A stretch of DNA of 64,000 bases from the NCBI RefSeq assembly GCF_014652455.1, contig NZ_BMYV01000001.1, forward strand, positions 1,302,001 to 1,366,000. The letters run 5' to 3'. The notes below the pieces were generated by a model. The model was given only the letters and a program-made list of their open reading frames with translations. It was not told where the DNA came from and made no database searches. This document shows, piece after piece, positions 52,064 to 60,491 of the stretch (its first letter is position 1; each line of letters begins with the position of its first letter). The position numbers and the translations under genes were made by a program. The DNA comes from Litorimonas cladophorae. Its GTDB lineage: Bacteria; Pseudomonadota; Alphaproteobacteria; Caulobacterales; Maricaulaceae.

Positions 52064-52984
52064 ATGTCTCAAAACATCAACCAACACATGAACCTGACCG
52101 ACACCCTGATCCTGGTGACGCTGTCCATTTTGTGGGGCGGATCGTTTTTCTTTATCGAGATTTTGGTGGACCATCTCCCGCCATTAACAATCGTGACGTT
52201 CCGAGTGGGCTTAGCTGCCATTGCGCTCTGGGTCATGGTTTGGGCGTTGAAGCTCTCGCTTCCCGCAACGAAACAGCAATGGGCTTCGCTGTTTGTCATC
52301 GGGCTTTTAAATAATGCCCTGCCCTTTTGCTTGATCGTCTGGGGACAAACACAGATCAGTTCTGGCTTAGCCTCAATTTTCAACGCAACGACACCTTTCT
52401 TCACGGTCTTGGTTGCGGGCGTCGTTTTGACAGATGAACGCATTACCAAAGGGAAATTGACCGGTGTGATTATTGGTCTGCTGGGGACAATTATCCTGAT
52501 TGGGCCCGAAGCGCTAAATGGACTGACCGGATCAATGCTAGGTCAGCTCGCCGTCATCGGTGCGGCGCTGTCTTACGCCTGTGCTGCTGCCTATTCTCGG
52601 CGATTTAAAAAGACGGGATTGTCGCCGCTGATCATTGCAACGGGACAAGTAAGCATGGCGACGCTTATCCTACTTCCGCTAGTGTTGATCGTGGACAGAC
52701 CTTGGGTCGATTTCACGATGCCATTTCAGGCCATTTGGGCGATTCTGGGTCTGGCGTTCTTCAGCACCGTGATTGCCTATATTCTTTATTTTCGGCTGAT
52801 TGCGTCAGCAGGGGCGACAAATGCAGCCCTCGTGACGTTCCTGATTCCTATCTCAGCCATCTTACTTGGAGTCACTTTTCTTAATGAAACTTTTTCGGCG
52901 CTTCAGGCGGCAGGTATGAGTCTGATTGGACTGGGCCTCCTCGTCATGGACGGACGGATTTTCAGGCGCTTTAGGACAAAATAA
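52064..52984 (+). CDS. EamA/DMT family transporter
   Basis: 306 residues with ten predicted membrane helices in two EamA repeats. The first repeat starts LVTLSILWGGSFFFIEILV, and GLASIFNATTPFFTVLVAGV is characteristic of the first repeat. The second contains ALVTFLIPISAILLGVTFLNE. This is a secondary inner-membrane exporter-type protein of the drug/metabolite family; the substrate is unknown. A second ATG at 52088 is a possible start. It is divergent from sdhC with 310 bp between starts. Confidence 0.9.
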   Translation: MSQNINQHMNLTDTLILVTLSILWGGSFFFIEILVDHLPPLTIVTFRVGLAAIALWVMVWALKLSLPATKQQWASLFVIGLLNNALPFCLIVWGQTQISSGLASIFNATTPFFTVLVAGVVLTDERITKGKLTGVIIGLLGTIILIGPEALNGLTGSMLGQLAVIGAALSYACAAAYSRRFKKTGLSPLIIATGQVSMATLILLPLVLIVDRPWVDFTMPFQAIWAILGLAFFSTVIAYILYFRLIASAGATNAALVTFLIPISAILLGVTFLNETFSALQAAGMSLIGLGLLVMDGRIFRRFRTK

Positions 52985-53021
52985 ATATGTGCGATATGTG
53001 TGGCCCCTCGCGGATATGTCT

Positions 53022-53053
53022 AAAAAAAAGGCGCTGCCCAAGAGCAACGCCTT
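53022..53053 (-). terminator. Terminator of the repeat lipoprotein gene
   Basis: On the minus strand AAGGCGTTGC pairs with GCAGCGCCTT (one T-G wobble), followed by eight T. It lies 44 bp after the lipoprotein stop codon. Confidence 0.8.
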
Positions 53054-53096
53054 CACTAATCTTTATCTGAAAGACCCTCAAAAGAGTCTCAGATAA

Positions 53097-53525
53097 TTAT
53101 TTTTCTTCAACAACGGCTTTAGCTTTTTCAGCAGCTTTTTTGGCTTCGTCTTTTGTGTCCGAACCCATTTCCTTTGCTTTCGCAGCTGTTTCGTCGATTA
53201 CGGCACCTGTTTTGTCGGCAGCGACTTCAACATCGGCTTTCACCTCAGCGGCCATGTCGCCAACTTTATCAGCGGCAGCTTTAGCACCATCTTTGGCGTC
53301 CGTTGCCATTTCGCCAGCCTTATCAGCCGCATCATTCATCGCGTCGCCGGTTTTATCAGCGGCGGCTTTGATATCTGCTTTTGCATCTGTTGCCATTTCG
53401 CCAGCTTTGTCAGCTGTCGCAGTTGCAACGTCTTTCGTTTTGCTTGCGGCTTCGTCTGCGGCTTTACAGCCTGTCAAAGCCAAAGTTGCGCCCATAAGCG
53501 CCGTAATAATAAGTTTCGTGTGCAT
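53097..53525 (-). CDS. Repeat-rich helical lipoprotein (Ala/Lys/Asp)
   Basis: 142 residues from the ATG at 53525, which has AGGAGA before it and gives the lipoprotein signal MHTKLIITALMGATLALTGC. The remainder is a series of about 11- to 22-residue amphipathic repeats: variants of AADKAGEMATDAK, KADIKAAADKTGDAM, then AEVKADVEVAADKTG. The pattern resembles LEA-like or apolipoprotein-like helices and would form an extended coil on the membrane. No enzymatic motif is present. Envelope stress protection is plausible but unproven. Confidence 0.75.
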   Translation of the reverse strand: MHTKLIITALMGATLALTGCKAADEAASKTKDVATATADKAGEMATDAKADIKAAADKTGDAMNDAADKAGEMATDAKDGAKAAADKVGDMAAEVKADVEVAADKTGAVIDETAAKAKEMGSDTKDEAKKAAEKAKAVVEEK

Positions 53526-54062
53526 GGTGTTCTCCTGTTTCCCGCCCAAGAGCAGCCCCATACACAGATTTGCGAAAACGCCAAGCTTTTCCTACTGTAT
53601 CCATTTTTTTGGATTCACAATTTTGTTTATTATCAGCACCTTACAATAAATCCAAAGAGAATGATCCCCACCTTATAAAGCTATGTCATACTACACGGGT
53701 TCTTTCGGACATGGGACAGGTGAGACGTTAGCTGACTGTACCGAGAGACGGTGTGCTTATTTGTGCGGGGTAACGCCTGTATAAAGGAGCCTGATGGTGT
53801 GAGCTGAACTGTCTGGAACGGCAGGATATAAATTCCGGCCGCCGTCTGAAAGCACCGCCGCATGGTTGCGGATTGGATTTACAACTCAATCCCCGATATT
53901 TGCGTAAAATACTTTTTCTACTTCGGTACTCCGTCGCGAGTATCGGCCATGCGGACTGTCCCGTCTTTTCGGATATTCCATTTCGGCGGCTCCCTTGATG
54001 GGCTGCGGATGTTTCCCCCTGCTCGATACTATATTTTAACCGTAACCCGACAGGATGATCTC
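53526..54062. other. 537-bp intergenic region upstream of xerC
   Basis: An open frame runs through part of it (53862-54062) into xerC but its sequence is not XerC-like, so it is taken as non-coding. A short ATCCA/TGGAT palindrome with T-rich centre occurs at about 53600, and an ACCG/CGGT hairpin near 53738. Nothing else specific is seen; promoters for xerC and for the lipoprotein must lie here. Confidence 0.4.
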
Positions 54063-54992
54063 ATGCCTGCTCTGCAGAAAATTCCAGCCCCCGAGGTCTT
54101 AAGCCTTTTCATAGATCATTTGCGTGGGGAGCGGCGTTTGGCCGAGAAAACCTGCGAGGCTTATCAACGCGATATTTCTGAATTCTTGGGGTTTCTGGCA
54201 GGATATTTGGAAACGACGATCACCTTACCCGAAATCGTCGGCATCGAAGCGCGAGGATTTCGCGCTTATCTCGCGCAAAAAAGGCGCGGGAATCGCCCGC
54301 TGTCGGCGGCGTCCATTCAGCGTCATCTCTCCGCTGTGCGCACATTTTATCGTTACATTGAACGCCGGTGGGATGCTCCCAACTCCGCCCTACCCCTCAT
54401 TCGCGGGCCTCGCGTCAAGCGCCCCCTGCCCAAAGCGGTGAGCGCGACGGAAGCGCTAAAAGTTGTCCATGAACCGCTAGATAGTCCCGGTGCGTCTTGG
54501 ATCGCAGCCCGAAATCAAGCCGTGTTGGCACTCTGTTATGGTGCTGGCTTACGTATTGCCGAAGCCCTATCTTTAACAGGTCGCGATGTCCCGCTGACGC
54601 GACAAATCATGTTGACGGGTAAAGGCGGAAAAACGCGTCTGGTTCCTATCCTGCCCATCGTCTCAGATGCCGTAAGCGAATATATGCAGCAGTCGCCATT
54701 TCAGTTGCCGCCTGATGCACCCATTTTTCGAGGCGCACGCGGCGGAGTTCTGCGGCCTGAAATCGTGCAAGCTGAAGTCCGACGATTACGTGGGGCCCTG
54801 GGGTTGCCTGAAACGGCGACGCCGCACGCCTTGCGCCATAGTTTTGCAACACATCTCTTAGCCGGCGGCGGCGATTTGCGGACGATCCAACAGCTACTAG
54901 GTCATGAAAGCCTCTCCACAACGCAGCGTTATACGGATGTGGATGCGGCGCGCCTGATTGATATTCATGCTGGGGCACATCCCCGAGCCTAG
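54063..54992 (+). CDS. xerC: Tyrosine recombinase XerC
   Basis: 309 residues from the ATG at 54063, matching usual XerC length. The N-terminal core-binding domain has FIDHLRGERRLAEKTCEAYQ. Catalytic residues: Arg in YGAGLRIAEALSL, Lys in TGKGGKTRLVPI, HxxR in TPHALRHSFATHLLAGG, His in LLGHESLSTTQRYTDVD, and the nucleophile Tyr in the same motif. XerC resolves chromosome dimers at dif. A longer in-frame upstream ATG at 53862 adds 67 residues without homology. Confidence 0.93.
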   Translation: MPALQKIPAPEVLSLFIDHLRGERRLAEKTCEAYQRDISEFLGFLAGYLETTITLPEIVGIEARGFRAYLAQKRRGNRPLSAASIQRHLSAVRTFYRYIERRWDAPNSALPLIRGPRVKRPLPKAVSATEALKVVHEPLDSPGASWIAARNQAVLALCYGAGLRIAEALSLTGRDVPLTRQIMLTGKGGKTRLVPILPIVSDAVSEYMQQSPFQLPPDAPIFRGARGGVLRPEIVQAEVRRLRGALGLPETATPHALRHSFATHLLAGGGDLRTIQQLLGHESLSTTQRYTDVDAARLIDIHAGAHPRA

Positions 54993-55027
54993 GGTAGACT
55001 ATCGCCATTATGCGTGGACGACGCCGA

Positions 55028-55058
55028 CAAAAAAATCCTCGACCCGAAGGTCGAGGAT
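55028..55058 (-). terminator. Terminator of the DUF2141 gene
   Basis: On the minus strand ATCCTCGACC pairs with GGTCGAGGAT around a TTCG loop, followed by seven T. It begins 26 bp after the DUF2141 stop codon. Confidence 0.9.
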
Positions 55059-55083
55059 CAATTTATCCAACATGAGGGCAGAT

Positions 55084-55599
55084 CTAACTTGGGTTGATCA
55101 TCTTAATCGTGACGTCTGCGCCCATATTGGGAACCGTGATTTTGACATCGTCAAAGGTTGGGGCTGCGTTTGGAGGCGGTGTTCCAGACGCGCCCCAGCT
55201 GTCGAGCACATTATAGGAAGCGTCCATTGAGAACCGCCCATCATCGTCACGGTCATGCCAAATGCTGACAGAATAATCTCCAGGCGCGTCGACATGAAAT
55301 GTCGCCGTCATCTCGCCCGCAACGGGGGTTTTGATAATGCCGCCAAAACCTTTCATGGACTGATAATCCTCTCGCTTTTGGATAGATACATAGATCGGAC
55401 CGCCTACTTCACCAGCAAGCTGATCCGCTGGCACAACGTCCATCAGTTTCACAATAACGGGAATATCACCCGGCTGATGTTTCCAAGCTGGCGTATCGGC
55501 TGCGACACTGGTCATGGCACTGACCAACGTCATCATTCCCGCCAAGCTAACCATTTTGAAGCCCTGAGTGGTCGTCGTCTTTTTAAGTGTAACAAACAT
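55084..55599 (-). CDS. DUF2141 family secreted protein
   Basis: 171 residues with a signal peptide (GFKMVSLAGMMTLVSAMTSV, cleavage near AA-DTP). The DUF2141 pattern is visible in VSIWHDRDDDGRFSMDASYN and in PPPNAAPTFDDVKITVP. Members are small beta-rich periplasmic proteins of unknown role. It is divergent from the DUF7010 operon across 108 bp that hold paired palindromes, with a strong Shine-Dalgarno (AAGGAG) and its own terminator. Confidence 0.85.
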   Translation of the reverse strand: MFVTLKKTTTTQGFKMVSLAGMMTLVSAMTSVAADTPAWKHQPGDIPVIVKLMDVVPADQLAGEVGGPIYVSIQKREDYQSMKGFGGIIKTPVAGEMTATFHVDAPGDYSVSIWHDRDDDGRFSMDASYNVLDSWGASGTPPPNAAPTFDDVKITVPNMGADVTIKMINPS

Positions 55600-55619
55600 T
55601 TTCGTCTCCTTTACAATTT

Positions 55620-55636
55620 AGTTTGCATTTCAAACT
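55620..55636. promoter_or_regulatory. Palindromic operator 1
   Basis: AGTTTGCATTTCAAACT is a perfect 6-bp palindrome around five bases. It lies 21 bp from the DUF2141 start, in the shared promoter region. Confidence 0.65.
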
Positions 55637-55647
55637 AGACAAAAACC

Positions 55648-55664
55648 AGTTTGTATGTCAAACC
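55648..55664. promoter_or_regulatory. Palindromic operator 2
   Basis: AGTTTGTATGTCAAACC repeats the same AGTTTG-N5-CAAAC half-sites with one mismatch. Its centre lies 28 bp from that of operator 1, near three helical turns, so a regulator could bind both sites cooperatively. Confidence 0.6.
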
Positions 55665-55707
55665 TATTTTGAAATTGAAGTGAAAATCGAAAATTTAGGA
55701 GACATCA

Positions 55708-56334
55708 ATGAAAAAGGAAAAGATCGGGGTGCCACCCGAACTCACCGAACTAAAGGCGCGCTTGGCGGAACATCGCTTGGCGCAATATATTCGCCTAAAC
55801 GGCGGCGTGCCCATTCCAATGGCGGGCGCCATCTATTGGCTCGCCCTGGCCTATGTCGGGACGCGCACAGGTCTAGAGGGATGGGCTGGATTAGCGCTAC
55901 CCTTGTCGGGCGCGATCTTCCCTTTGGCGCTGCTCTTGGCCGCGCTGATGAAGAATAAGTTCATGTCCGACAAATCCGCCGTGGGCGATGTCTTATTGCC
56001 AACATTTATCGGCATGCTCCTATTCTGGCCCATGTTGGTCATGGCCATCAAAAGCGCTTCACCAGAATTGGTCGTGCCGATTTTAGCTATCGGCATGTCC
56101 ATTCACTGGCCAGTGATCGGATGGAGCTATAATCGCACCGCGCTCTTCTCGGCCCATTCTATCTTGCGCGCCGGTTTAACATTACTTGTCTGGTTCACTG
56201 CACGAGAACAGATTTTAATCCTCATCCCGCTCGCAGTTGCCGCCACCTATATTCTCACAATCGCGGCCATCTATTTCGATGTCGCAAGATTGAAGTCTAA
56301 ATCCCTTACACCCCTATCTGGAGCTTTATCATGA
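55708..56334 (+). CDS. DUF7010-type membrane protein
   Basis: 208 residues with six membrane helices, for example AGAIYWLALAYVGTRTGLEG and LLPTFIGMLLFWPMLVMAI, and a polar N-terminus (MKKEKIGVPPELTELKARL). IHWPVIGWSYNR is typical of this family, which has no known function. AGGAG precedes the ATG at good spacing. It is the first gene of a three-gene operon with a second membrane protein (4-bp overlap) and a winged-helix regulator. Confidence 0.75.
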   Translation: MKKEKIGVPPELTELKARLAEHRLAQYIRLNGGVPIPMAGAIYWLALAYVGTRTGLEGWAGLALPLSGAIFPLALLLAALMKNKFMSDKSAVGDVLLPTFIGMLLFWPMLVMAIKSASPELVVPILAIGMSIHWPVIGWSYNRTALFSAHSILRAGLTLLVWFTAREQILILIPLAVAATYILTIAAIYFDVARLKSKSLTPLSGALS

Positions 56335-56939
56335 CATCGAACGACCTTCTCTCAGACCTCGAAAACGCCAGTCGCATTGCACGCGCAGGCGAAGACATGC
56401 CTTTGGTCGGCGGGCCGATCGGTTTGATGTGGGGTGTATTGCTGACAGCGACCTTCACCCTTCACTACCTCATTCTCACGCAAGTTCTGGCGATCCCCAT
56501 GTGGTCCTTCGCTATCCTCTGGATTGGGTTTGCCATTATCGGCGGGGCTGGCTCGGTCATCCTGGGTCGGAAAGTGAGCAAACGTGCAGGCGCATCTTCA
56601 ACCGCAAACCGAGTCGAGCAATATGTCTGGATAATGTTCACCGCTGCCATGGCTTCCCTTGCAGTCGGCGTCTTTATCAACCTGCTATTAAGCGCTGGAA
56701 CACATGAACTCTGGACATTGATCTTGATTTTCGGCTTCGCAGGGCAAGGCTTAGCATATGGCGTTACGGCCAAAATGACAGGGCACAATTGGCTGCACTT
56801 CGCAGCGTTCAGTGGGTTCACCCTCGCTGCCATCACAATGAGTTTTTACGGTAATGACGTCGTATACCTCATCGCAGCTCTCGGTTCAGTCGTTACAATT
56901 ATCATCCCATCGCTTCTCTCTATTCGGAAGGCGGCCTAA
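56331..56939 (+). CDS. Multi-pass membrane protein, second gene of the operon
   Basis: 202 residues, six membrane helices, beginning with a soluble MTSNDLLSDLENASRIARAG and then GPIGLMWGVLLTATFTLHY. A conserved-looking GHNWLHFAAFSGFTLAAIT occurs in the second half. No family name is recognised. The start overlaps the upstream stop (ATGA) and the regulator starts 1 bp after its stop, so the three are cotranslated. Confidence 0.7.
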   Translation: MTSNDLLSDLENASRIARAGEDMPLVGGPIGLMWGVLLTATFTLHYLILTQVLAIPMWSFAILWIGFAIIGGAGSVILGRKVSKRAGASSTANRVEQYVWIMFTAAMASLAVGVFINLLLSAGTHELWTLILIFGFAGQGLAYGVTAKMTGHNWLHFAAFSGFTLAAITMSFYGNDVVYLIAALGSVVTIIIPSLLSIRKAA

Positions 56940-56940
56940 A

Positions 56941-57261
56941 ATGGCTGATACGCCAAATATCGATTTGGACGCCGTGGATGACGTCATTCATGGGCGCCTT
57001 CGCCTCGGCGTGATGGCCTATCTGTCCGCCGTCAACCCAGCCAGCTTTCCCGAACTCATCGACAAAACAGGCGCGACCAATGGAAATTTATCAACCCATC
57101 TGACGAAGCTAGAAACGGCCGGATATGTCCGCCAAGAAAAAGGATATAAGGGCAAGCGCCCTCAAACCTTGGTGCATCTCACATCCGATGGCAGAAAAGC
57201 CTGGATTGCTTATTTGGAGGCGATGAAAACGCTCCTCGGTCATTCGATTTCGGATGGTTGA
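56941..57261 (+). CDS. Winged-helix transcriptional regulator
   Basis: 106 residues, one winged-helix domain of the MarR/HTH_34 type: LRLGVMAYLSAVNPASFPEL, GATNGNLSTHLTKLETAGYV and the wing KGYKGKRPQTLVHLTSDGRKA. Such small regulators often control the operon that encodes them. The paired AGTTTG-N5-CAAAC palindromes in the divergent promoter are its likely binding sites. The ATG is 1 bp after the upstream stop. Confidence 0.85.
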   Translation: MADTPNIDLDAVDDVIHGRLRLGVMAYLSAVNPASFPELIDKTGATNGNLSTHLTKLETAGYVRQEKGYKGKRPQTLVHLTSDGRKAWIAYLEAMKTLLGHSISDG

Positions 57262-57314
57262 GATTTGCAGGCCTAGGCCCCATGTCTGGGTCTGCAAAAT
57301 TCAGGAGCTCACGC

Positions 57315-58421
57315 ATGTCGAATACCCTTTTCACGCCATTTACCGTTCGCGGTATGACAATGCCCAATCGAGTCGTTATGGCGCCAATGACCCGAAGTTT
57401 TTCACCCAATGGCGTGCCCGGTGAAAATGTTGTCGAATATTACCGACGTCGAGCCGAAAACAATGTCGGCCTAATCGTCACCGAAGGCACGGTCGTCGAT
57501 CGTCCGGGTTCTGGCAATGATCCGAACTACCCTAAATTCTATGGCGATGAGTCCTTGGCGGGTTGGAAAGCTGTTGCGGACGCCGTTGCGAAAACCCCCG
57601 GCAAGATCGCGCCGCAGCTTTGGCACGTAGGCATGGTGCGCAAACCCGGCACGGGTCATAATCCCGACGCCAAATCCGACAGCCCATCCGGTCTAACCCA
57701 TACAGGCAAATCTGTCTCAGCCGCCCCCACGGACGAAGACGTTGCCGATATGGTCAATAGCTATGCCCGCTCGGCAGGCTACGCAAAAGAGCTGGGGTTC
57801 GACGCGATCGAAATTCATGGCGCACATGGTTACTTGATCGACCAATTTTTCTGGGATGTCATGAACCAACGCGAAGATAAATATGGCGGCGGGCTCGAAG
57901 ACCGCGCGACATTTGCCGCGGAGATTATTCGAGAATGCCGCAAAGCAATCGGCGAAGACATGCCGATCATCCTACGGTTCTCGCAATGGAAGCAGCAGGA
58001 CTACACAGCACGTCTGGCAGACACGCCGCAAAAACTAGAGTCCTTCCTCAATGTATTTGCTGATGCTGGTGTGGATGTATTGCATTGTTCGCAGCGTCGT
58101 TTCTGGGAGCCAGAATTTCCAGAACAGGATGAAAATGCGCATCTCAACCTGGCTGGATGGGCGAAAAAGCTCACAGGTTTGCCGACAATCACCGTAGGTT
58201 CAGTGGGCCTAAATGGCGATTTTTTTGAAGCCTTCCAAGGCAAAGGGGCTCCCGCTGCCTCATTGGACGAGTTGTTTGAACGTCTGGATAAGGGCGAATT
58301 TGACCTTGTCGCCGTCGGCCGCGCACTTTTGCAAGATCCGGAATGGGCCACAAAAGTCAAAGAAGGTCGTTTCGACGAACTCAGGAGTTATGACGGCAAA
58401 GCCCTCGCAACACTTTATTAG
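57315..58421 (+). CDS. Old yellow enzyme family NADH:flavin oxidoreductase
   Basis: 368 residues from the ATG at 57315, preceded by AGGAG. The FMN-binding TIM barrel shows FTVRGMTMPNRVVMAPMTRS, then DAIEIHGAHGYLIDQFFWD and MNQREDKYGGGLEDRA, and VAVGRALLQDPEWATKV at the C-terminus. The His pair of HGAHGYL is the substrate-binding variant. OYE-type enzymes reduce activated alkenes; the physiological substrate is unknown. A bidirectional terminator follows. Confidence 0.9.
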   Translation: MSNTLFTPFTVRGMTMPNRVVMAPMTRSFSPNGVPGENVVEYYRRRAENNVGLIVTEGTVVDRPGSGNDPNYPKFYGDESLAGWKAVADAVAKTPGKIAPQLWHVGMVRKPGTGHNPDAKSDSPSGLTHTGKSVSAAPTDEDVADMVNSYARSAGYAKELGFDAIEIHGAHGYLIDQFFWDVMNQREDKYGGGLEDRATFAAEIIRECRKAIGEDMPIILRFSQWKQQDYTARLADTPQKLESFLNVFADAGVDVLHCSQRRFWEPEFPEQDENAHLNLAGWAKKLTGLPTITVGSVGLNGDFFEAFQGKGAPAASLDELFERLDKGEFDLVAVGRALLQDPEWATKVKEGRFDELRSYDGKALATLY

Positions 58422-58426
58422 AAAAC

Positions 58427-58456
58427 AAAAAACCCCGCCAGAAATGGCGGGGTTTG
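58427..58456. terminator. Bidirectional terminator between the OYE gene and lpd
   Basis: CCCCGCCA at 58433-58440 pairs with TGGCGGGG at 58445-58452 around a GAAA tetraloop. It is flanked by T's on the minus-strand side (six T) and a shorter TTT on the plus-strand side, so it can serve both convergent genes. Confidence 0.85.
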
Positions 58457-58490
58457 AACGCGTCTTATCTTAAATGGGATATTGTCCCAA

Positions 58491-59876
58491 TCACATTTGC
58501 ATTGCCCAGCCTTCGACGTCCATCGCTGCCTGACGTACTGCTTCAGACACTGTCGGATGCGCATGACAAGTCCGCGCAAGGTCTTCGCTGGCCGCTTTAA
58601 ACTCCATTGCAACCGCCACCTCATGAATTAGGTCACCGGCGAGGGGACCCAAAATATGAGCCCCAAGAATTTCGTCCGTTTCGGCGTGCGCTAGGATTTT
58701 CACAAATCCCTCAGCTTCATGATTACAGCGCGCTCTTGAGTTTGCAGTGAAAGGAAATTTCCCAGATTTGAAAGGCACACCAGCTTCTTTGAGTTGCTCT
58801 TCAGTTTGGCCAACGCTTGCGATTTCTGGGTGCGTGTAGACAACATCAGGGATGACATTAAAGTTCACATGACCCGACTGCCCTGCGATGCATTCGGCCA
58901 CCGCAGCGCCCTCTTCTTCGGCCTTATGCGCCAACATCGGACCGTCAATAACGTCTCCGATCGCCCAAATGCCGTCGACGGAGGTCTTCCAATGATCTTG
59001 AGGAATTTTCCCGCGTTTGTCTGTTTCGATACCGACGTTCTCGAGGCCTAAACCCTTCGTGAAGGCATTACGTCCGATGCAAACCAAAACGACATCTGCC
59101 GCGATATCTTTTGGCTTTCCACCGTCGGCGGCTTCGGTTTTCACCGTCAAACCCGATTTGGATTTTTCAACGCCCATGACCTTGCGAGAAAGTTCAAATT
59201 TCACGCCTTGCTTTTTAAACATGCGAAGCGCGGCCTTTTGAATTTCTTTGTCAGAATTCACCATGATGGAGGGCATGTACTCAACGACTGTCACATTTGC
59301 GCCGAGCCGACGCCAAACAGAACCGAGTTCTAGGCCAATGACACCGCCGCCAATGACGAGAAGATTTTCAGGCACCTCTTGGAGCTCCAAAGCCCCCGTC
59401 GAGGAAACGATGGTTTTCTCGTCAATCTCGACACCAGGAAGATTCGCGACTTCAGATCCTGTCGCAATCACGATATTTTTAGTTTTGTAGACTTTTCCGT
59501 CGACTTCAACTTCGCCTTTGGCTTTGATCTTACCGAAACCGGTGATGTGTTCGACATTGTTCTTCTTAAACAAATATTCGATGCCTTGCGTCAGACCTTT
59601 TACAACTTTGTCTTTGCTCTCAATCATTGCTGGAATGTCGGCTTCAACTGTGGCCTTCATGCCCATGGACGGAAAGTCCTTCTGAGCTGTTTCATATAGC
59701 GCGGTTGCATGCAGTAGAGCCTTGGATGGAATACAGCCGACATTCAAACATGTCCCGCCGAGGGTCTTGCGCGTTTCAATACACGCGACCTTTAGCCCAA
59801 GCTGCCCGCATCTGATTGCGCAATTATAACCGCCGGGTCCGCCACCAATAATGATAACGTCATATTCTTCTGCCAT
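58491..59876 (-). CDS. lpd: Dihydrolipoyl dehydrogenase
   Basis: 461 residues. Redox-active disulfide Cys43/Cys48 in [19 protein letters not shown]-binding [17 protein letters not shown] and NAD-binding [20 protein letters not shown], then the His-Glu pair near the C-terminus ([15 protein letters not shown]). It is E3 of the 2-oxoglutarate dehydrogenase complex given the adjacent sucA and sucB, and may also serve pyruvate dehydrogenase. It follows two small membrane-protein genes on the same strand. Confidence 0.96.
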   Translation of the reverse strand: MAEEYDVIIIGGGPGGYNCAIRCGQLGLKVACIETRKTLGGTCLNVGCIPSKALLHATALYETAQKDFPSMGMKATVEADIPAMIESKDKVVKGLTQGIEYLFKKNNVEHITGFGKIKAKGEVEVDGKVYKTKNIVIATGSEVANLPGVEIDEKTIVSSTGALELQEVPENLLVIGGGVIGLELGSVWRRLGANVTVVEYMPSIMVNSDKEIQKAALRMFKKQGVKFELSRKVMGVEKSKSGLTVKTEAADGGKPKDIAADVVLVCIGRNAFTKGLGLENVGIETDKRGKIPQDHWKTSVDGIWAIGDVIDGPMLAHKAEEEGAAVAECIAGQSGHVNFNVIPDVVYTHPEIASVGQTEEQLKEAGVPFKSGKFPFTANSRARCNHEAEGFVKILAHAETDEILGAHILGPLAGDLIHEVAVAMEFKAASEDLARTCHAHPTVSEAVRQAAMDVEGWAMQM

Positions 59877-59985
59877 GGGATTTTCCTGTCAGGGAGGTGT
59901 CTATCGTCCCCGTTAGATAAGCGCGTCGTGGATGAATTTCAACGCGGCAATCGAAGGAAATTGGGCAAGTTTTACCTTAGCGCGT

Positions 59986-60438
59986 TTATCGCAGCCACCC
60001 CCGACGGCGGGAAAGTCGGGCAAACATATATTCGATCACCGCCATGATCGTGACAAAGCTCATAATGCCCAAATAAGCATTCCCCAATACGCGGAAAGTT
60101 CCGCCAGTATAATCCAAGATAAAGCTAAGAACGACGAAGCCGACGCTGACAAAATATACGGGAACAGCCAAACGCCGACGTAGAATTAAAAGCACTGCAG
60201 CCAACAAGCCTGACCAGACGGCCAAGGCAAATACCGCCGCATAGAGCGCGGGCATGCCTAGAAGGAATTCTATTTGGTCGGGTTCATAATTTTGTTTGGC
60301 TAGGCTTTCGGGCGTTGCCATCACTGCCATGAGGTAATTGCTAACCCCAAATAAGTTCCAAATTACAAACAATATGCTGACGATCCAGAACCAAATCGGC
60401 GGCTTTGCAGAGTGTATTTTTGTGTGATCTTCAGACAT
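59986..60438 (-). CDS. Four-helix membrane protein in the suc-lpd cluster
   Basis: 150 residues, four membrane helices (FWIVSILFVIWNLFGVSNYL, LYAAVFALAVWSGLLAAVLL, VPVYFVSVGFVVLSFILDY and the last at about 115-135). It shares with the next protein the pattern ATPESLA...Y.P.Q, then four helices and an F.VLG motif, so the two are diverged paralogues. Its Shine-Dalgarno lies inside a 7-bp inverted repeat. No family is recognised; proteins like this often sit in alphaproteobacterial suc clusters. Confidence 0.7.
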   Translation of the reverse strand: MSEDHTKIHSAKPPIWFWIVSILFVIWNLFGVSNYLMAVMATPESLAKQNYEPDQIEFLLGMPALYAAVFALAVWSGLLAAVLLILRRRLAVPVYFVSVGFVVLSFILDYTGGTFRVLGNAYLGIMSFVTIMAVIEYMFARLSRRRGWLR

Positions 60439-60442
60439 TTAG

Positions 60443-60463
60443 TTCTCCCCATTTAAGGGAGAA
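60443..60463 (-). promoter_or_regulatory. Inverted repeat covering the ribosome-binding site of the 59986-60438 gene
   Basis: TTCTCCC at 60443-60449 pairs with GGGAGAA at 60457-60463. On the mRNA this contains the GGGGAG that precedes the ATG by about 8 bases, so folding would sequester the Shine-Dalgarno and could regulate translation. Confidence 0.5.
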
Positions 60464-60491
60464 TATACGCCAAAATGTCGCAGTTGTCCAA

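Noticed and set aside
53862-54062. Upstream in-frame extension of xerC by 67 codons
   Set aside because: The extension has no XerC-like sequence, while the ATG at 54063 gives the usual length and N-terminal domain of XerC.
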